From assembly GCA_036654455.1 (NCBI GenBank), contig JAVVRZ010000003.1, positions 44,357 to 108,356 on the forward strand: a DNA stretch of 64,000 nucleotides. Direction: 5' to 3'. Within the stretch, counting starts at the first letter, position 1; every line of letters starts with the position of its first letter. Positions 16,302 to 24,919 of the stretch are shown piece after piece. The DNA comes from Clostridia bacterium. GTDB lineage: Bacteria > Bacillota > Clostridia > Christensenellales > CAG-314. The translations under genes and the position numbers were made by a program. The notes below the pieces were generated by a model. It was not told the origin of the DNA, ran no database searches, and was given only the letters and a program-made list of their open reading frames with translations.

Positions 16302-17114
16302 ATGAAATACGCTTTTGTTACCGGCAGTTGCGGAGGACTAGCCGACATAACTATACAAGAACTGTTGCGTTGCGGTTATACGGTGTTTGCAGGCGACAAA
16401 CTAAATCAAACCGACACCATAAACGGCAATAGGCACGATATTCCTCTTGACGTGACCGACCAAACAAATATTGAACAGTGCGTGCAATATTGCAAACAAT
16501 TTACCGACAAACTTGACATTGTGATAAACTTTGCAGGCATTGTTAGGCTAGGTTCGCTTATAGAAAACGCAGATAAATTGACGCAAATACTCAACATAAA
16601 CGTAGTTGGAATGTATCTAGTAAATAAAGCTTTGTTTGAATTAGTTAGAAATGCAAAAGGTAGATATATTAATATTTCTAGCGAATACGGCAAGCTTGAC
16701 GCCGTACCTTTTCACACCTATTACACGCTTGCGAAACACGGTGTTGAAGTATATAATGACGGACTGCGACGAGAGCTACAATTCTTTAATATTCCCGTAA
16801 TAGCTATTCGACCCGGAGCATTTGCAACGGCTATGCAAGGTTCGATTGTAAATCAATTCGATACTCTTTTGCTCACTACAAATTATTACGTAACCCCATT
16901 GTTAAAAATGAAAAAGATGATGGAAAACGAACTAAAACGTGCTAAACACCCCGAAATTTTTCTTAAAACTATGCGCAAAGCCTTATTTAGCAAACACCCC
17001 AAAATATACTATAATGTGGGTAATAGCCTAAAAATGAAGTTGCTTAGCGTCCTACCGGCAAAACTACAAGATAAAATATTTAAGCTATATTTTCTTAAAA
17101 ATAAAAACAAATAA
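16302..17114 (+). CDS. Short-chain dehydrogenase/reductase family protein
   Basis: A 270-residue SDR enzyme of unknown substrate. The N-terminal cofactor motif is TGSCGGLAD (normally TGxxxGxG), followed by NFAGIV (NNAG motif), ISSEYG with the catalytic Ser, and Tyr141-x3-Lys145 in YTLAKHG. The changed glycine motif resembles divergent SDRs, so cofactor preference is uncertain. CGGAGG precedes the ATG. It is monocistronic, divergent from the XRE regulator, with a terminator downstream. Confidence 0.82.
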   Translation: MKYAFVTGSCGGLADITIQELLRCGYTVFAGDKLNQTDTINGNRHDIPLDVTDQTNIEQCVQYCKQFTDKLDIVINFAGIVRLGSLIENADKLTQILNINVVGMYLVNKALFELVRNAKGRYINISSEYGKLDAVPFHTYYTLAKHGVEVYNDGLRRELQFFNIPVIAIRPGAFATAMQGSIVNQFDTLLLTTNYYVTPLLKMKKMMENELKRAKHPEIFLKTMRKALFSKHPKIYYNVGNSLKMKLLSVLPAKLQDKIFKLYFLKNKNK

Positions 17115-17167
17115 ATTTTTATAAAAATTAAATATTGTTAAGTTTTTGTAAAAATTAAACAAAACGT

Positions 17168-17235
17168 ACGGCTAAATCATATCGCCTCTTTAAAGTATCT
17201 AACTTTTTGGGGCGTATTTGATTTAGCCGTCTTTT
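17168..17235 (+). terminator. Terminator after the SDR gene
   Basis: 12-bp arms ACGGCTAAATCA and TGATTTAGCCGT enclose an inner partial stem (ATCGCC/GGCGTAT) and are followed by CTTTTT. Confidence 0.75.
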
Positions 17236-17306
17236 TAAAATATTAAAATTTTGGTTGTTACAGTTAATCCTTATAACAACTTCGTTACTATTGGCAAACT
17301 TAGACT

Positions 17307-18746
17307 TTAAGAGTTTGGCAAATTCTCAATTTCTTGCAAGTCCTGTTTCTCAGCTTTAATTCGCAAATTATGGTGTTTAATTGCAAATATAAGCGGAACT
17401 ATTGCAAGAATAGTTATAATTAAACTTGCTAAAAATAGCCACTTTGTAGGCAAATACTGCCCTTCGACCTTAATACCTTCGATAATCATATCGGTGACTT
17501 CGCCCGTCGCTTTGATAATAGGATTAGCGATAAGCGGGCCTGCAACCATTGGGAATAAGACAAAGAACAATATGCGAATACCCTCAAATTGCCCTTTTTG
17601 TTCTTCGGGATAAAGTTTCTTCATCCAAACCATATAAGTTTGTATGCTTGCGACATAGCCTATGCCTACGCAAAGTATACCTAAATAAAGAGGAAGATTG
17701 TCAAGCGAAAGCCAAGCTCGGTAAGTCTCTCCCGAAGGAACTGTGGCAAGCGAATTGCCTTCGCCTACGCCAAAGAAAATAACAATGCACCCTATAACGG
17801 TAATTATAATCGAACCTATTGCAATTAAAGGAGATTTATTGTGATTAATTAAAAATATAAACGGAATTGTAATAAGCACCGAAAGGACAAGGGGTATGCC
17901 AAGCAATAATCCGCCGTTGCCTGCGCCAAAGTTAAGAGTATAGCAAAGCCAGTTCATAATATGCACAAAATAGCAGTTAAAACCTATGAAAAACACCGTT
18001 ACGGTTAGGTTTACCCAAACTAGCTCTTTGCGTTTGAAAAATTCCTTAAAATTAAATACAGAAATAAATTGCTTCCAAAAACTGCCGTTTTTATAAGGTT
18101 TGAGCGTGGGCGAATCTTTTACGGCAAACAAAGCGATAAGACCAAAGATAATTACAAATACACCCATAATTATAAAGAATGCCATATAACCTGCGCCTCT
18201 ATCGCTTGCGCCAAAGTAATCTATAATAACACCGCCAATTAGCGTGCCGACAAGCGTGCCGATTACGGGCTGAGCTGCAAGCGCCATACCTATTTGACCA
18301 CGATTAGAGTCGTCTAACATATCCGAACACCAAGCGTTAAAACCGCTGTCATTGCCGGCAGAACCAAAGAAACTCATAATAGTGTCGGTCGCTACGATTA
18401 TAATTGCAATTACTGCGATATTGTCGCTAATTGCGCCCCTATATAAGTGCGTCAAGCCATAAACTATTGTAAATATGCCCCAAGCTATGTAGCCAAAGGC
18501 TATAAAAGGTTTGCGTGTGCCTAGTCGGTCGGCAAGCGTACCAAATAAAAAAGTAGCAAAAGTAGTAGCTAGGGCGGAAAAAATCGTCATTGCCGTAACT
18601 ATGCCTACATAAAAACCAAAGTCTGCATATAAATAGTTGGCAAACCAAGTATTCTCGACACACCAACAAAGCTGTCCTGCAAGACCTAGCGCCCAAATAA
18701 GAAACCAATTTTTAGCTCCAACTTTTTGTTTAGGTAAAACTGTCAT
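17307..18746 (-). CDS. MFS transporter (SLC45/sugar-transporter-like)
   Basis: A 479-residue integral membrane carrier with about 12 helices. The MFS signature between helices 2 and 3 is GTLADRLGTRKPFIAFGY, and early helices carry GLAGQLCWCVENTWFANYLY, a pattern of glycoside or sugar MFS permeases. A short basic-acidic tail follows the last helix. The substrate is unknown. AAGGAG lies upstream of ATG 18746. Its promoter carries a palindrome at the -35, so expression is probably substrate-controlled. Confidence 0.85.
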   Translation of the reverse strand: MTVLPKQKVGAKNWFLIWALGLAGQLCWCVENTWFANYLYADFGFYVGIVTAMTIFSALATTFATFLFGTLADRLGTRKPFIAFGYIAWGIFTIVYGLTHLYRGAISDNIAVIAIIIVATDTIMSFFGSAGNDSGFNAWCSDMLDDSNRGQIGMALAAQPVIGTLVGTLIGGVIIDYFGASDRGAGYMAFFIIMGVFVIIFGLIALFAVKDSPTLKPYKNGSFWKQFISVFNFKEFFKRKELVWVNLTVTVFFIGFNCYFVHIMNWLCYTLNFGAGNGGLLLGIPLVLSVLITIPFIFLINHNKSPLIAIGSIIITVIGCIVIFFGVGEGNSLATVPSGETYRAWLSLDNLPLYLGILCVGIGYVASIQTYMVWMKKLYPEEQKGQFEGIRILFFVLFPMVAGPLIANPIIKATGEVTDMIIEGIKVEGQYLPTKWLFLASLIITILAIVPLIFAIKHHNLRIKAEKQDLQEIENLPNS

Positions 18747-18784
18747 AAATTTATCTGTTAGCTCCTTTAATGTAATATATTTAT

Positions 18785-18822
18785 AGTTTAGTCACAAAAC
18801 AAGCAAATGTCAATAGACATTT
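18785..18822 (-). promoter_or_regulatory. Promoter and operator of the MFS gene
   Basis: On the minus strand TTGACA (18808-18813), 17-bp spacer, TAAACT (18785-18790). The -35 lies inside a perfect palindrome, AAATGTC-AATA-GACATTT (18805-18822), a likely repressor site. Confidence 0.55.
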
Positions 18823-18858
18823 AAAAAATAAGCTATTTAGCATAAAGATAATATTTCC

Positions 18859-18887
18859 TTGACAAAATTAGGTAAAAAATCTACAAT
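18859..18887 (+). promoter_or_regulatory. Sigma-A promoter of glyS
   Basis: TTGACA (18859-18864), 17-bp spacer, TACAAT (18882-18887). The leader of about 25 nt is too short for a T-box. Confidence 0.65.
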
Positions 18888-18918
18888 TAAATTAACAAAA
18901 TAAAGGAAGTACATTTTA

Positions 18919-20301
18919 ATGGCATTAACAATGGACAAGTTGGTTTCTCTTTGCAAAGGTAGAGGCTTTATATACGCAGGTAGCGAAATTTATGGCGGTC
19001 TAGCAAATACCTGGGACTACGGTCCGTTAGGCGTAGAGCTAAAAAACAACGTTAAAAAAGTTTGGTGGAAAAAATTTATACAAGAATCGCCTTATAATGT
19101 GGGCGTTGATTGCGCTATACTTATGAACCCAACAACGTGGCAAGCAAGCGGTCACTTAGGCAACTTTAACGACCCCTTAATGGACTGCAAATCTTGCAAA
19201 TCTCGCCATAGAGCCGACGAATTAATCGAAAATTATTCTAATAAACACAACCTAAACATAAGTCTTGTTGGAAAAACATTTGCCGAAATGGAAGAAATTA
19301 TTAAACAATATAATATTCCTTGCCCGGTCTGCGGTAATTGCAATTACACAAATATTAGACAGTTTAATATGATGTTTAAGACTTTTCAAGGCGTAAACGA
19401 GGACAGCGCAAATACAATCTATCTTCGCCCCGAAACAGCGCAAGGCATATTTGTAAATTTCAAAAACGTAGCCCGCACTACTCGTAAAAAAATACCTTTT
19501 GGCGTTGGTCAAATAGGCAAATCTTTTAGAAATGAAATTACGCCGGGCAACTTTACCTTCCGCACAAGAGAATTCGAACAAATGGAATTAGAATTTTTCT
19601 GCAAACCCGATACAGACCTAGAATGGTTTGAATATTGGAAGAATTTTTGTCATCAATGGCTACTTGACTTAGGCATACTCGAACAAAATCTTAGACTTAG
19701 AAATCACGAAAAAGCCGAGCTAAGTCACTACGCTAAGGCTACGACCGACTTTGAATTTGCTTTTCCTTTTGGTTGGGGCGAATTGTGGGGAGTTGCCGAT
19801 AGAACCGACTTCGACCTTAAATGCCACCAAACTACAAGCGGAGAAAGTATGGAATATATCGACCCCTTTACCAACGAAAAATACGTACCCTATTGCGTTG
19901 AACCTTCGCTTGGCGCAGACCGTGTAACGCTTGCCTTTTTATGTAACGCATACGAAGAAGAGAATATTAGCGACGCCGACACAAGAGTAGTGCTACATTT
20001 GCACCCCGCCCTTGCGCCGATAAAAGTTGCAATTCTTCCCCTATCAAAAAAGCTCGGCGAAAAAGCTATTGAAATATATACCTCGCTATCTAAATATTTT
20101 GCGTGCGACTACGACGACGCAGGCAGTATTGGCAAACGCTATCGTAGACAAGACGAAATTGGCACTCCATTATGTATAACCGTTGACTTTGACAGCCAAG
20201 AAGACAATACAGTAACGCTAAGAAACCGTGACACTATGCAACAAATTAGATTAGAAATATCTCAACTTAAAGATTACGTCGCCAAATTTATTGAGTTTTA
20301 A
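18919..20301 (+). CDS. glyS: Glycyl-tRNA synthetase (homodimeric class II)
   Basis: Charges tRNA-Gly with glycine. This is the single-chain alpha2 form: [20 protein letters not shown] at the N-terminus, class II motif 2 around [14 protein letters not shown] and [16 protein letters not shown], and motif 3 in [14 protein letters not shown]. The C-terminal anticodon-binding domain begins near [13 protein letters not shown]. The 460 residues are standard. AAGGAAG precedes the ATG. Strong promoter and terminator mark it as a single-gene unit. Confidence 0.97.
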   Translation: MALTMDKLVSLCKGRGFIYAGSEIYGGLANTWDYGPLGVELKNNVKKVWWKKFIQESPYNVGVDCAILMNPTTWQASGHLGNFNDPLMDCKSCKSRHRADELIENYSNKHNLNISLVGKTFAEMEEIIKQYNIPCPVCGNCNYTNIRQFNMMFKTFQGVNEDSANTIYLRPETAQGIFVNFKNVARTTRKKIPFGVGQIGKSFRNEITPGNFTFRTREFEQMELEFFCKPDTDLEWFEYWKNFCHQWLLDLGILEQNLRLRNHEKAELSHYAKATTDFEFAFPFGWGELWGVADRTDFDLKCHQTTSGESMEYIDPFTNEKYVPYCVEPSLGADRVTLAFLCNAYEEENISDADTRVVLHLHPALAPIKVAILPLSKKLGEKAIEIYTSLSKYFACDYDDAGSIGKRYRRQDEIGTPLCITVDFDSQEDNTVTLRNRDTMQQIRLEISQLKDYVAKFIEF

Positions 20302-20333
20302 TTTATTACTTTAACTATATTTACTACTGTTTA

Positions 20334-20371
20334 TTATGGACTTGACAGCTTTTGTCAAGTCCATAACTTTT
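20334..20371 (+). terminator. Terminator after glyS
   Basis: 14-bp arms TTATGGACTTGACA and TGTCAAGTCCATAA with a 5-nt loop, followed by CTTTTTATTT. Confidence 0.85.
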
Positions 20372-20415
20372 TATTTACGCTTACAATTTAAACTTTTATT
20401 TAGTCTTTTTAGACT

Positions 20416-21570
20416 TTATTTGCATAAATCACACTTAAATACACGCAATTTCCCGTGCAAAATCATCTCTAACTTAGCAATAGACCTAGTCATTCTCTCC
20501 ACCGACTTATTTATATTTGTCAATTCTTCAACGGTTAAATCCATAGCGATTGCAACTTGAAGTTTCTCCCCCTCGGCGTTTAATATGTGTGCGATAGCGG
20601 TTTGTTCAAGAGCTACCGACTCTATCAAATCGGTTATAGCTTGTTTGCGAGGCGGAGACGGCGGTATTGTAAACGAGCTAGTAGTAGTCGAACTTGTAGT
20701 CGTGGTCGTTGTTGTAGTTGTCGTAGTCGTAGTTGTGCTTGAACTACACGTACCCGTAGTCGAAGGGTCGTATAGGTCGGGTAGTTCGCCTAAAAATTTG
20801 TTTTTTATACCGTTAACATTGCCCTCTAAATCGTTGACAATAACCGTACCAAATAATTTTACGTTGCTACCGCTAGTTACGCCAAATGGAGCGAGAATAG
20901 CCCCGTAAATATCGCTGTGTATTTTTAAATTTTGCGAATCGGGGAAGTTCCATACCACGTATTGAGCTTGCGCCTTAGTTATGGCTACCCCGTTTACAAG
21001 AGTGGTAAAATTATTTAGAGTTACCGCTGTTCCCAGCACGCTAATTAGTATTGTAGAATTTGCAGGCGCTACTATGTCAACGCTAGTAATCGTACTAATG
21101 TTGATAGCGTCGTCAATTACAAAATTGTTTAAAGCGGGGCTTGTTCCGCTTAGAGTAAGTGTAGTATCCTTCTTAGTGACCACGCCGTTAGCCGTCATTT
21201 CCGCCCAACCCACAGTCGAACACCATAAAAAATTGTAAGCATAGATATCGTAAGGTCTATAAGTAAACGGCTTAGGTTGCTTAGTTACGCCGTTATTATT
21301 GACCATAGTATACTTAATAAGAACGCCTAAGGCGTCTAAACCGCTGTTTTGAGAGTAGTTTATGCCACCTGTAATATCCATTTCGCCTAGAACTTGCAAC
21401 GATTGTACATAATCCCCCGTCGCCATTGGCAAATCTTGACCTAAACTATAATTATTGTAAGTTGCATTCTTACCCACCCAAACAGCGCCCGTCGCATAAG
21501 CGTTGCTTTGTTTGTGATTTCCCATTACAAAAATGTTGAAATCATTTGCAAGCCAAAAGTTAACCGCCAT
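20416..21570 (-). CDS. Choice-of-anchor-A surface protein with poly-Thr linker and HILNAEGEK domain
   Basis: A 384-residue protein in three parts. Residues 1 to about 250 form a choice-of-anchor-A beta domain, opening with AVNFWLANDFNIFVMGNH and VWVGKNATYNNYSLG. Residues about 280-305 are a Ser/Thr linker with 14 consecutive Thr. The last 75 residues are the domain shared with 23075-24427 and 24464-24757 (IESVALEQTAIAHILNAEGE). There is no signal peptide or LPxTG, which fits deposition on a spore from the mother-cell cytoplasm. I chose ATG 21570, preceded by GGAGG, over an upstream start at 21699. A sigma-K-like promoter lies upstream. Spore localisation is inferred. Confidence 0.82.
   Translation of the reverse strand: MAVNFWLANDFNIFVMGNHKQSNAYATGAVWVGKNATYNNYSLGQDLPMATGDYVQSLQVLGEMDITGGINYSQNSGLDALGVLIKYTMVNNNGVTKQPKPFTYRPYDIYAYNFLWCSTVGWAEMTANGVVTKKDTTLTLSGTSPALNNFVIDDAINISTITSVDIVAPANSTILISVLGTAVTLNNFTTLVNGVAITKAQAQYVVWNFPDSQNLKIHSDIYGAILAPFGVTSGSNVKLFGTVIVNDLEGNVNGIKNKFLGELPDLYDPSTTGTCSSSTTTTTTTTTTTTTTSSTTTSSFTIPPSPPRKQAITDLIESVALEQTAIAHILNAEGEKLQVAIAMDLTVEELTNINKSVERMTRSIAKLEMILHGKLRVFKCDLCK
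20695..20736 (-). repeat. Poly-threonine codon tract
   Basis: Fourteen consecutive Thr codons (mixed ACA, ACT, ACG, ACC) inside the surface protein, flanked by Ser codons. It is a likely O-glycosylation linker. Confidence 0.9.
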
Positions 21571-21591
21571 AAAAACCTCCAATATCAAAGT

Positions 21592-21620
21592 AACACATTT
21601 AATGTTATTAGTATAAAATA
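21592..21620 (+). promoter_or_regulatory. Sigma-K-like promoter of the glycosyltransferase gene
   Basis: AACA (21592-21595), 16-bp spacer, TATAAAATA (21612-21620), matching mACm-N16-CATAnnnTA except for the first -10 base. It overlaps the divergent promoter of the anchor-A gene. Confidence 0.5.
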
Positions 21621-21642
21621 TGTTGCGAGAAGAATTTATGTT
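21614..21642 (-). promoter_or_regulatory. Sigma-K-like promoter of the anchor-A gene
   Basis: On the minus strand AACA (21639-21642), 16-bp spacer, CATATTTTA (21614-21622): a full match to the sigma-K pattern mACm-N16-CATAnnnTA. Late mother-cell expression is expected. Confidence 0.6.
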
Positions 21643-21655
21643 AGTGAGGTATAAT

Positions 21656-22945
21656 GTGAAAATAGCTATATTGACTATGTTTAACGGGCTGTCAAACACT
21701 TATTCGCTTGTAAACGTAGTTGAAGAACAGCTTAAAATGTTACTTAGCGATAATATTACAGTAAAGATGTTAGTAAGCCAACATTGTCCCGACAGCGACA
21801 GGACGGGTATATTTGCCGATAAACGTATCGAATGGGTAAAAATAATCAACAGTAGCCAAGGAAAAACATTTAGATGGAAGACTTACACTAAGGCAACCGA
21901 CGTAATAGAAGAAGATTTTTTTGACCAAGCAAGATTAATTTCAAATGACTATATTAAATATCTAGAAGACGTAGATATATGTATAATGCACGACATTCTT
22001 TATCAAGGCGTGCATCTATTGCATAACGTAGCCATAAGACTGGCTCAACAATTTCTTCCTAACCTAAAATTTGTAGCCTTTACCCATTCTGCGCCGGTTG
22101 AACACCTTGACGCTCCTTACCCAATTAACTGTATGTTTACGGGTATGCCCAACACCACTTTCGTCTACCCTACCAAATGCGGTTTGCCTTACCTTGCTAA
22201 GCAATATGCGGTAGATGTTAGCGACTGCGCATACATAAACAATGCCCTTGCCCCCACGCTAAGTCTTAGCGAGCAAACTAAACAAATTGTAAATAGCCTT
22301 GATTTATGTTCCAAAGACATAGTGATAATTTATCCGGCTAGACTGTGTATGAGCAAAAAATTTCACGTTGTAGCCGAGTTTGCAGGTTACTTCAAAAAAT
22401 ATTTTGGAAAAAGCGTGGGCGTTGTCTTTTGCGACTTTTCGTGTAGCGATATTCCCCCAAATATGTATAAACATTTAATTACCGACTATGCGTATTTAGG
22501 CGGACTAGAAAAAGACGAACTGACTTTTACCTCTAACTTAGGCTTTACAAATGGCGTTAGCAGACAAACCGTACTAGAATTATTTACTTTAAGCAACTTA
22601 TTTATTTGTCCGTCGTATAGCGAATCTTTTGGATTAACTGTGTTAGAAGCGTCAAGCCGAGCAAATTTTCTTGTGCTTAATCAAGCCGTACCGGCGCTAT
22701 ATGAACTTGGACTTAGCTTAAACGCATATTTTATGCGGTGGTCGGCAAAAAATTACGGCTTTGACACGATTGAAACTTATCACCCTTCGCAAAAAAGTTA
22801 CTATATAGAAAATGCTCAAAAAATATTAAACGCTATGCAAGACAATGATGTTTTAAGGGCAAAAACGCTTACAAGACTGCGTTATAGCGATAAGCGAATA
22901 TATTTAGACCAGCTTAAACCTTTGCTGATTAGTTTGACGAAGTAA
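21656..22945 (+). CDS. Family-4-like glycosyltransferase
   Basis: A GT-B-fold sugar transferase. The C-terminal half has YLGGLEKDEL and the donor-site motif PSYSESFGLTVLEASSRAN (E-x7-E), typical of GT4 enzymes. The N-terminal acceptor domain starts VKIAILTMFNGLSN. I favour a GTG start at 21656 with GAGG six bases before it: an ATG at 21620 lies within the predicted -10 element, and an ATG at 21638 has only a weak site. Divergence from a poly-Thr surface protein suggests it glycosylates that protein or its neighbours. The sugar is unknown. Confidence 0.82.
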   Translation: MKIAILTMFNGLSNTYSLVNVVEEQLKMLLSDNITVKMLVSQHCPDSDRTGIFADKRIEWVKIINSSQGKTFRWKTYTKATDVIEEDFFDQARLISNDYIKYLEDVDICIMHDILYQGVHLLHNVAIRLAQQFLPNLKFVAFTHSAPVEHLDAPYPINCMFTGMPNTTFVYPTKCGLPYLAKQYAVDVSDCAYINNALAPTLSLSEQTKQIVNSLDLCSKDIVIIYPARLCMSKKFHVVAEFAGYFKKYFGKSVGVVFCDFSCSDIPPNMYKHLITDYAYLGGLEKDELTFTSNLGFTNGVSRQTVLELFTLSNLFICPSYSESFGLTVLEASSRANFLVLNQAVPALYELGLSLNAYFMRWSAKNYGFDTIETYHPSQKSYYIENAQKILNAMQDNDVLRAKTLTRLRYSDKRIYLDQLKPLLISLTK

Positions 22946-22947
22946 TT

Positions 22948-22976
22948 AACATAAAATTTGCAAACTACATATTGTA
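22948..22976 (+). promoter_or_regulatory. Sigma-K-like promoter of the repeat-domain surface genes
   Basis: AACA (22948-22951), 16-bp spacer, CATATTGTA (22968-22976), a full sigma-K match. It shares the extended block TAACATAAA-N12-CATATT with the anchor-A promoter. The leader is about 90 nt. Confidence 0.6.
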
Positions 22977-23074
22977 AAGTAGTGGCAAGACCTTTTCTTA
23001 ATCAAAATATTACATAATTCGTCACAATTTGATAACTTGTGTACTATTTTTATGCGAGAAAAGGAGGTAACGCA

Positions 23075-24427
23075 ATGAAAAGTGGCAAAATTAGCTGTCT
23101 ACCCATTAACAACATAATCGAGTCGATAGCCCTAGAAGAAACTGCCCTTTCACATATTCTTAATGCCGAAGGCGAAAAAATACAAAAAGCGCTTGAAAAA
23201 GCTACTAGCATAGACGAGTTGCTTAGAGTCAACGGCTCGGTACAATGTACCATTACAGACATAACCCATTTAGAGTGTATCTTATACGACAAACTAAAAC
23301 TAGCAATAAACGCCGACTGCGGAGGCTGTCCGCCGATAATAAATAAGGGTTTAGTTGGAGTGTTTGTCTATTCGTGCAAGACCAAATTTCCGCTGTCTAA
23401 TGTAAGCGTAAAAGTATATGACCAAAGTTCTACCCTTGTTGGTAGCGGAGTAACCGATGCAAACGGCATATATTTCTTAGGAAATCTTAACAATGGCGTC
23501 TATACAGTTGTAGTTAAAGAAATTACTACGGGAAAAGAACAGAGTTTTACAGCTACTATTGACGAAACACAAAAAATCGTGTTTAAACAAATATGTTTTG
23601 AAAGTCAAACAATTAGCGGTATCAGCCTTTATGTTTACGAATGTCAAAAGAAAATACCTTTGTCAAACATTCTTGTCAAATTATTTGACAGCTCAAATAA
23701 CCTAATCGAACAAAAAACTACCGATGAAACAGGCAAATATATTAAGCTAGGCTTGCCTCACGACATTTACAAACTTCAAATGACCAACCTCACAACTAGC
23801 GAAGTTAAGGAACAATTTGCCGAAATAAACGAGAACAATAAATATGTAGAGAAACAAGAATGTTTTTCTAACGCTACTTTGTTAGGCGTAATTACCGTAA
23901 AAACAACTATATGCGCAAATTGCAAACCCCTTGCCGGCATTAAAGTAACTATAACTAAGGGCGCAAACGTTGTCGACTATGGCGTGACCGACGCAAACGG
24001 ACAATTTAAATCACAGTTATTACCACTTGAAACGTATAAAGTTATACTATTTGACACCTTAACGCAAGTCGAACAAGTTCGCACTGTAACGCTAACGCAA
24101 AATAATCCAAATGTAAGCATAGAAGTATGTTTTACACGTTGCTATAACGATTACGTCAATATTAAGGGCATAGTAACCGACTGTTACGGCAATAGACTAT
24201 GTAATGCCCTTGTTACGGCAAACGGACTAGACAAGCGACAAACAAGAACAAACGACTGCGGACAGTATGAAATAAACAATCTAAAAGTTTGCAATCAATT
24301 TACAGTCTATGCCGAATGTAAAAATCAAAGAAGTAGCGTCTACGTCGAGAATAACCCAGTTAATAAAAATTATGTGTGTAACATTAAAATTAAATTACAC
24401 AGTTATAGTTTCGGGCTATCTATTTAG
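23075..24427 (+). CDS. Surface protein: HILNAEGEK domain plus four prealbumin-like repeats
   Basis: A 450-residue protein. Residues about 8-75 are the shared domain (IESIALEETALSHILNAEGE .. LECILYDKLKL). Four carboxypeptidase-regulatory/Cna-B-like beta domains follow, seen as repeated G-x-Y/T-V .. KxPLSN(V/I) .. VTDANGxY/QF .. Y blocks starting near residues 93, 182, 271 and 367. There is no signal peptide, membrane helix or LPxTG. AGGAGG precedes ATG 23075; the longer frame to 23039 has no ribosome site. Regularly placed cysteines suggest disulfide cross-linking. The likely role is a structural spore-surface protein. Confidence 0.8.
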   Translation: MKSGKISCLPINNIIESIALEETALSHILNAEGEKIQKALEKATSIDELLRVNGSVQCTITDITHLECILYDKLKLAINADCGGCPPIINKGLVGVFVYSCKTKFPLSNVSVKVYDQSSTLVGSGVTDANGIYFLGNLNNGVYTVVVKEITTGKEQSFTATIDETQKIVFKQICFESQTISGISLYVYECQKKIPLSNILVKLFDSSNNLIEQKTTDETGKYIKLGLPHDIYKLQMTNLTTSEVKEQFAEINENNKYVEKQECFSNATLLGVITVKTTICANCKPLAGIKVTITKGANVVDYGVTDANGQFKSQLLPLETYKVILFDTLTQVEQVRTVTLTQNNPNVSIEVCFTRCYNDYVNIKGIVTDCYGNRLCNALVTANGLDKRQTRTNDCGQYEINNLKVCNQFTVYAECKNQRSSVYVENNPVNKNYVCNIKIKLHSYSFGLSI

Positions 24428-24463
24428 CTCATAAAAAATAAAATTGTAAGGAGAAAAAATCTT

Positions 24464-24757
24464 ATGAGTATGCCAGTAATCGTACCTAGCACAACCCAAA
24501 GGTGTCAAGCCATAACCGATATTATCGAGTCGGTAGCGCTTGAACAAACAGCGTTGTCGCACATCTTAAACGCCGAAGGCGAAAAACTACAAAAGGGCAT
24601 AGCCCTCGCAGGCGTTACTAACGACCAGTTATTGTCGCTTAACGCTTCGGTTAGCGATATGGTAAATTCCATATCTAGGCTTGAAATGTTGCTTCAAATG
24701 AAATTAGAAGTATTTAAAGATTGCGCTTGCGTATGTCCGCCTGTCGTAACGCCTTAA
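24464..24757 (+). CDS. Small stand-alone HILNAEGEK-domain protein
   Basis: A 97-residue protein consisting almost only of the shared domain (QAITDIIESVALEQTALSHI .. ISRLEMLLQMKLEVF) with a short Cys-rich tail, CACVCPP. It is 36 bp after the repeat-domain gene with GGAG upstream and a terminator downstream, so the two form one transcript. The domain looks like a helical hairpin. It may be a partner that assembles the two larger proteins; function is inferred only from sharing. Confidence 0.8.
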   Translation: MSMPVIVPSTTQRCQAITDIIESVALEQTALSHILNAEGEKLQKGIALAGVTNDQLLSLNASVSDMVNSISRLEMLLQMKLEVFKDCACVCPPVVTP

Positions 24758-24777
24758 TACTTAAATTTATTATAAAA

Positions 24778-24806
24778 AACAAGTCTTTACAGACTTGTTT
24801 TTTTTA
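24778..24806 (+). terminator. Terminator of the surface-protein operon
   Basis: 9-bp arms AACAAGTCT and AGACTTGTT with loop TTAC, then a run of seven T. Confidence 0.9.
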
Positions 24807-24871
24807 TTTGCATAGTTAAAGCAAAAAGTTAAAGCAATACGTAATAATTATAAATAAGAAAAAATGATAAG

Positions 24872-24900
24872 TTGACATATTCGCTGTTTTACAATATACT
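24872..24900 (+). promoter_or_regulatory. Sigma-A promoter of the flavodoxin-like gene
   Basis: TTGACA (24872-24877), 17-bp spacer, TATACT (24895-24900). The leader is only about 13 nt. Confidence 0.65.
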
Positions 24901-24919
24901 TCTTTTAGAGGTATAAATA

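Noticed and set aside
18888..18918. T-box riboswitch before glyS
   Set aside because: Only about 25 nt separate the predicted start of transcription from the ATG; no T-box sequence is present.
20416..24757. Mobile element or phage origin for the surface locus
   Set aside because: No transposase, integrase, inverted ends or attachment-site repeats are visible around it.
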